DNA of 42,022 bases, taken from the IMG/VR virus record IMGVR_UViG_3300036835_000306, positions 1-42,022 of that record. One strand, written 5' to 3'. A model generated the notes under the pieces. The model did no database searches, was not told the origin of the DNA, and saw only the letters and a list, made by a program, of their open reading frames with translations. Every line of letters starts with the position of its first letter. The stretch's first letter is position 1. The translations under genes and the position numbers were made by a program. Source of the stretch: a virus. Of the stretch, positions 38,484-42,022 are shown in pieces.

Positions 38484-38902
38484 CGCCCTCGATGTGTCCG
38501 CACGGCTACTTCGATGCCGCCGATTGCCGACGCTGCACGCCCGATGGATCGTGTCCGGACTGCGGCACGTGCGGCGATCACCATTGCCCGGCCGACGTCG
38601 CGCGTGGTGATGAAGACCAGGTGGCCGTGAACGCCATCGAAGTCCACTACCGCGTGCTGACCTTGCGCGAGCGCATCGTCGCCCTGCAGGAGGAACTGTT
38701 GAAGATCGAGGACTCGATCCGCGGCGATGCCTCCACGCGGATGATCGCGGCGGCCGAGAAGCTGCTCTTCAAGGCCGAGTTGGAATTGCGCGGTGTCGCG
38801 ACGGCCGAGTGTCCCGAGTTGCTGTTGGAATTTTCGGCGCGTACAGCAGCACCGCGCCGCGCCGAGATTTTGTCGTTCCCGTTAAACAACAACGCCGGTT
38901 GA
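38363..38902 (+). CDS. zinc-ribbon protein with helical C-terminus
   Basis: A 179-residue protein. Residues 1-75 carry cysteine pairs (CGECG near 6, CPAC near 24, then CPH, CRRC, CPDCGTCGDHHC), the rest is helical (TLRERIVALQEELLKIEDS). The start is inside the preceding gene. It ends in a terminator hairpin. Function unknown; DNA binding is plausible. Confidence 0.62.
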   Translation: MGARLHCGECGEQLVRVHGIPGPVCPACRHLRGVCALYPLTPSMCPHGYFDAADCRRCTPDGSCPDCGTCGDHHCPADVARGDEDQVAVNAIEVHYRVLTLRERIVALQEELLKIEDSIRGDASTRMIAAAEKLLFKAELELRGVATAECPELLLEFSARTAAPRRAEILSFPLNNNAG

Positions 38903-38930
38903 AGGGGTCCAGCCCTCAACCGGCATTTTT
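38894..38930 (+). terminator. intrinsic terminator before the ATPase gene
   Basis: GCCGGTTGA and TCAACCGGC, extended by GGG/CCC across a one-base bulge, form a 12-bp stem with a 6-nt loop followed by ATTTTT. It overlaps the stop codon of the upstream gene and probably attenuates the early operon. Confidence 0.8.
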
Positions 38931-38958
38931 AGAAACGTCACTACCGAAGGAGCCCACT

Positions 38959-40209
38959 ATGAACGCAGCCGTTATTCCGAGTCAATCGAGTCTTCTGAAA
39001 CCCGCAACCGTCGAACAGGCCGCCGCCAAGATCGGCATTTTCGGCCCCCAGGGCAGCGGCAAAACCACGACGGCCGCCCTGATCGCGCTGGGGTTGTCGA
39101 TCACCTACCACAACCGCGCGCCCGTCGCCTTCATGGACACCGAGAACGGGTCCGATTACCTGGTGCCGCTGTTTGAGCAGGAGGGCGTGCCGCTGCTGAA
39201 TTTCAAAAGCCGCGCCTTTACCGACATGCGCGCCGGTATCGCCGAGGCGCGCGCGACGGGCTGTTGCGTCTACTTGATCGACAGCTACACGCACCCCTGG
39301 AAGGAACTCCAGGACTCGCTCAAGAAAAAGCTGCGGGTGAACGAACTGCAGTTCCGGCACATGGACGAACTGAAATCGCTGTGGCAGGCCTGGACCGACG
39401 AGATGTTGAATTCGCCGCTCCACGTGATCCTGAGCGGACGCCTGGGCTACGTGTGGGACAAGGAGCAGAACGAAGAGACCGGCAAGCGCGACAACCTGGT
39501 CAAGCTCGGCACGAAGATGAAATCCGAGAACGAAGCCGGATACGAGCCGTCGCTGTTGATTGAGATGGAAGGCCTCCAGGACGCCGAAGCGCGGCAGAAG
39601 AAAACCCGCGCCAAGCGCGGCACCATCACCCATCACGCCTACGTGCTCAAAGACCGCTGGCGCACCCTCAACGGCAAGACGTTTTCCTGGCGCGACATGA
39701 ACGACTACAGCGCGGGCGACTGGGAGCCGGTGTTTAAATCGTTCCAGCCCCACTTTTCAAAGCTGGCCATCGGGCGGACCCAGCAGGCCGTCAACGGCAC
39801 GCGCACCAGCGCGGAGTTGTTCGACAATCGCGGCGCGTCCCTCTACCAGCAACACGTGAAGGAAGTGGCCATCGCGCTGGAGGAAATCGAGGGGACTCTG
39901 GTCACGCTGTGGCCTGGACAGGACGCGAAATCGAAGGAGATGAAACGCGTCGCGGTCGAAGCCGTGTTTGAAACGCGCAGTTGGACCGCAGTCGAAAACA
40001 AGCCGCTCGCGGAGTTGGAGCTGGGCTTGGCGACGGTCCGGATTTTCGAGCAGACCGTCGCCTCCGGACGCGACGCGGACGCGTTGACCGACAAAGCCGC
40101 CGCGCTGAAGCTGCTCGCCGCCTCGAAGGCCCGCGCTCTTGTCGAACTCGACATGACGCCTGCGGGCGAGCCCCGCGAGGTGACGTTCGAAGGGTTTGGT
40201 CCGCGATGA
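38959..40209 (+). CDS. P-loop ATPase, AAA_24 / Sak4-like recombination protein
   Basis: A 416-residue protein. Walker A GPQGSGKT at 29-36, an FMDTENG segment at about 58-64 and Walker B VYLIDS at 104-109 define a RecA-like ATPase core. Such phage ATPases (Sak4 type) promote single-strand annealing and recombination. Residues from about 200 on are helical, with a repeated charged region. GAAGGAG precedes the ATG. First gene after the attenuator, in operon with the HNH-type protein. Confidence 0.8.
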   Translation: MNAAVIPSQSSLLKPATVEQAAAKIGIFGPQGSGKTTTAALIALGLSITYHNRAPVAFMDTENGSDYLVPLFEQEGVPLLNFKSRAFTDMRAGIAEARATGCCVYLIDSYTHPWKELQDSLKKKLRVNELQFRHMDELKSLWQAWTDEMLNSPLHVILSGRLGYVWDKEQNEETGKRDNLVKLGTKMKSENEAGYEPSLLIEMEGLQDAEARQKKTRAKRGTITHHAYVLKDRWRTLNGKTFSWRDMNDYSAGDWEPVFKSFQPHFSKLAIGRTQQAVNGTRTSAELFDNRGASLYQQHVKEVAIALEEIEGTLVTLWPGQDAKSKEMKRVAVEAVFETRSWTAVENKPLAELELGLATVRIFEQTVASGRDADALTDKAAALKLLAASKARALVELDMTPAGEPREVTFEGFGPR

Positions 40210-40505
40210 GCGCCGCTCTGGCTTTTCCCAAACCTGCCCGCCTGAAATCTCCAGCGTATCTGGACTGGATCAAACGGCATTCCTGTTTGCTCTGTCCGGT
40301 GACGGCTGTCGATCCGCACCACACGCGAAAGCGCAGCGTCGGCGGATCCGACTACCGGGCGCTGCCCCTGTGCCGCAAGCATCACTCCGAATGTGAGCGC
40401 GTCGGGGTGTTGACGTTTCAGAAGCGGCACCACATCGACTTTGCCGAGGAGATCGTCCGTCACCTGGAGCGGTATGTGGCGGAGTTGGAAAGGGAGGCCG
40501 CGTGA
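40206..40505 (+). CDS. HNH-type nuclease-like protein
   Basis: A 99-residue protein. LDWIKRHSCLLCPVTAVDPHHTRKRSVGGSDYRALPLCRKHHSECER shows the CLLC pair, the DPHH motif and the CRKHH end of small HNH/DUF968-like nucleases, often encoded next to phage recombination genes. It may nick or resolve DNA. ATGA overlap with the ATPase gene fixes the start. Confidence 0.8.
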   Translation: MSAALAFPKPARLKSPAYLDWIKRHSCLLCPVTAVDPHHTRKRSVGGSDYRALPLCRKHHSECERVGVLTFQKRHHIDFAEEIVRHLERYVAELEREAA

Positions 40506-40732
40506 GCGACCTGGAGGAGATGGAGGATGACGACATGCTCCACTTCCTGATCGGCTGGATGACCAGCGAAATCGCGAGCGGCCGCACGCCGAGCCAGAAA
40601 GTGCAGGCCATCCGGAAAATCCTGATCCGCTATCACCGCGAGGCGTTCAAGCGCGGGCGGGCGGTGGGCGCGGAAATGGCCTACTCGTTGAAGGCGATTG
40701 AACGGCTGAAGCATCCAGGGGAGGGACTGTAA
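40502..40732 (+). CDS. small hypothetical protein
   Basis: A 76-residue helical protein with an acidic start (LEEMEDDDML) and a basic middle. GTG start overlapping the previous stop (GTGA). Function unknown. Confidence 0.7.
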   Translation: MSDLEEMEDDDMLHFLIGWMTSEIASGRTPSQKVQAIRKILIRYHREAFKRGRAVGAEMAYSLKAIERLKHPGEGL

Positions 40733-41076
40733 TGGCCTACCGTTTTCCGCCGCGCTCGACCCGGATCACAAGGAACACGCCCGTCGGCAGCCCGCGCACC
40801 AAACGTGGAGGATTCCGCGAGAGCGGCCAAGGGCGCTGCGGTGCGCTGATGCGCTGTATCCGCCTGGTGCATCTGCTCTCAGCCGCCGGAGGGGAAGGGC
40901 GCAGCTACGATCAGCTATGCCGCGCGGTACGCGTCTCGCCGAAGACGCTGTGCCGGGACCTGGCCGCGCTGCGGCATAACGGATTTGAGATCGAGCAGAA
41001 TCACCATGGCGGGGGCGGTGAGGACCGGTACGCGGTGTTTGTCCTGACGCGCAATCCCTTTGTGGAGGCCCGGTGA
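40732..41076 (+). CDS. winged-helix DNA-binding protein
   Basis: A 114-residue protein. Residues about 42-85 (RLVHLLSAAGGEGRSYDQLCRAVRVSPKTLCRDLAALRHNGFEIE) have the DeoR/WYL-type winged-helix form. It probably regulates transcription late in the early operon. The ATG overlaps the previous stop (TAATG). Confidence 0.75.
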   Translation: MAYRFPPRSTRITRNTPVGSPRTKRGGFRESGQGRCGALMRCIRLVHLLSAAGGEGRSYDQLCRAVRVSPKTLCRDLAALRHNGFEIEQNHHGGGGEDRYAVFVLTRNPFVEAR

Positions 41077-41228
41077 AAAACGGCCCGCACACCCACCGCT
41101 GCGACATGTGCCTGGAGATCTTCGACTGTCCCCGCCTCACGCACTGCACGCTTGAGGATGACGGGCGGCGCGAGATCTTCTGCAACAGCCAGGAGTGTTT
41201 TGAAAAGTATGAACGTTCACAAGTTTGA
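41073..41228 (+). CDS. small zinc-finger protein
   Basis: A 51-residue protein with CDMC at 10-13, CP at 19 and a C-x4-C near 37-42. GTG start overlapping the previous stop. Probably zinc-binding; function unknown. Too short for common size cut-offs. Confidence 0.65.
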   Translation: MKNGPHTHRCDMCLEIFDCPRLTHCTLEDDGRREIFCNSQECFEKYERSQV

Positions 41229-41491
41229 CGGGTTGTCCGGCCTTGTCCGCTGGGGGCGGGGCTGGAGTGCGCTCAGGGCTCTGGCGCAGAGGAGTAGTGC
41301 CCTCAACCCGTCACCTAATTCTGGCGTGGGAGACAACGCGCCGGAAAACGGCATCCGGTTGCCGATGAAAGCCGGAATCACGCGAGCGCGGGTGAGTAAC
41401 CTTCCCCGCGCCGCATTCAGGAGGAGCGCAACCCGGTGTTTTGAAACTGGCTTTTCGGACGCCGGGCCGCTTCTTTTTTTGGAGGAACGAC
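41228..41491. other. 264-bp non-coding, structured region in the early operon
   Basis: No convincing gene: the open frame through it has atypical composition and no ribosome-binding site. It holds ACGGGTTG and CAACCCGT arms (41228-41235, 41304-41311) that would close a 60-70 nt structured domain, then GCGCGGG and CCCGCGC arms near 41390-41415, plus other GC-rich dyads. It could be a leader RNA, small RNA or protein-binding site. The following gene has its own GGAGG site. Confidence 0.4.
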
Positions 41492-41731
41492 ATGAGGATC
41501 ACCATCGAGAGCACGTCGAAAGTAGTCGTGCTCGAAACCGCACGCGGCGCGGTCCCGGCGCGGATCTGGGAAGGCGAGACCGACAGCGGGATCAAAGTGC
41601 AATGCTTCATCACGCGGATTGCGCACCACAAAGACGACGACGCGCGAGCGGACGAATTCCGGAAAGAGTTGGAAGAAACCCGCGCGCCGTCGGCCGAAAT
41701 GGCGGCTTATCCGCTGAGGATGATTCTGTGA
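41492..41731 (+). CDS. conserved small phage protein
   Basis: A 79-residue protein. MRITIESTSKVVVLE, a PARIWEGETDSGIKVQCFITRIA segment and the end AAYPLRMIL match a small protein that recurs in phages and prophages of Proteobacteria, function unknown. GGAGG lies 6 nt before the ATG. Confidence 0.78.
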   Translation: MRITIESTSKVVVLETARGAVPARIWEGETDSGIKVQCFITRIAHHKDDDARADEFRKELEETRAPSAEMAAYPLRMIL

Positions 41732-41982
41732 GCCTGCCCGCTGCGTTCCACTGCCGTGATTGCGGACTCGCGTGTAAATCCGAGGCCGGAGTCGCCCGTC
41801 ACAAGCGCTCCTGCAAGGCCGCGCCTCCACCACTGAAACGTCCGGGCCCCGCCGCGCCCCTGCCGCGCGTGCGTTGTATGACCTGCGCGGAAACCTTTGC
41901 CACGGCCCAGCAGTTGGGCCAACACCGAACCTTGAAACACTTCGGGGAGATCAGCCTCACCCGGTGCACGTTGACGACATGA
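41728..41982 (+). CDS. double C2H2/C2HC zinc-finger protein
   Basis: An 84-residue protein with two classical fingers. Finger 1 is C-x2-C-x12-H-x3-C (FHCRDCGLACKSEAGVARHK). Finger 2 is C-x2-C-x12-H-x4-H (VRCMTCAETF and QLGQHRTLKHF). Such fingers are rare in prokaryotes and bind DNA or protein. GTG start overlaps the previous stop; its own stop overlaps the J-domain gene start once the contig is closed. Confidence 0.78.
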   Translation: MSLPAAFHCRDCGLACKSEAGVARHKRSCKAAPPPLKRPGPAAPLPRVRCMTCAETFATAQQLGQHRTLKHFGEISLTRCTLTT

Positions 41983-42022
41983 GCGAACGCGATCCCATTA
42001 CTGCCTATCCGCTCTATTGGCC
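41896..42022. repeat. terminal direct repeat, right copy (contig closure)
   Basis: Identical to positions 1-127; see the left copy. The start of the J-domain gene is duplicated here and cut off by the contig end. Confidence 0.9.

Noticed and set aside
41380-41420. A short stretch (GGGTGAGTAAC) like bacterial 16S rRNA
   Set aside because: Only 11 bases match and the surroundings do not resemble rRNA; coincidence.

Overview
The window is a complete temperate phage genome, about 41.9 kb, captured as a circular contig. The first and last 127 bases are identical, so the unique length is 41,895 bp and one operon runs straight across the contig ends. The virion genes form a podovirus-type set related to P22 and the BPP-1-like phages: terminase, large portal, scaffold, coat, Bbp16-like cement protein, gp4-like and gp10-like neck proteins, three ejection-type proteins and a short-tail fibre. 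The host looks like a high-GC bacterium, probably Gram-negative (SLT lysozyme, 3TM holin, a lipoprotein, Sec and Tat-like signal peptides). A few small proteins recall families I associate with Acidobacteriota, but the sequence alone does not settle the phylum. The 3' end of a tRNA-Leu(CAG) gene next to the integrase marks the likely attachment site.

Layout. (1) 36.6-42.0 kb continuing to 2.7 kb, plus strand: early operon with an XRE regulator, small zinc-binding proteins, a P-loop ATPase (AAA_24/Sak4-like), an HNH-type protein, a winged-helix protein, a J-domain protein and many small genes joined by ATGA/GTGA overlaps. (2) 2.7-4.2 kb: a secreted FN3 protein (minus) and two tiny membrane proteins (plus). 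(3) 27.4 down to 4.1 kb, minus strand: packaging and late operon, running from small accessory genes through terminase, portal, scaffold, coat, head-completion, lysis genes (endolysin, holin), neck, fibre and ejection proteins. Two plus-strand genes (19.4 and 22.4 kb) sit inside it like morons. (4) 27.5-31.5 kb: accessory region with palindromic operators, a hairpin-rich intergenic region, a Tat-signal protein, a serine recombinase and a gene that shares a 14-residue segment with the coat protein. (5) 31.5-33.4 kb, minus: replication-type winged-helix protein and small genes, one frameshifted. (6) 33.4-36.6 kb: attP with flanking arm repeats, tyrosine integrase, excisionase-like protein, small membrane proteins and an XRE repressor divergent from the early operon.

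How it fits together. The repressor promoter and a strong early promoter at 37.76 kb share the same -10/operator element and the same 10-nt distance to ATG, which suggests control by the XRE proteins. Integrase and excisionase lie in the repressor operon direction. Several genes start 6-8 nt after a TANNNT box with no ribosome-binding site, as expected for leaderless transcripts. Two hairpins with T-tracts on the late strand, between portal and scaffold, imply attenuation or antitermination. The most unusual items are the coat-like peptide gene at 27.9 kb, the palindrome cluster at 30.0-30.2 kb, the shared VLYG C-terminus of scaffold and two pre-terminase proteins, signal peptides on phage proteins including the fibre, and an enrichment of zinc-ribbon microproteins.
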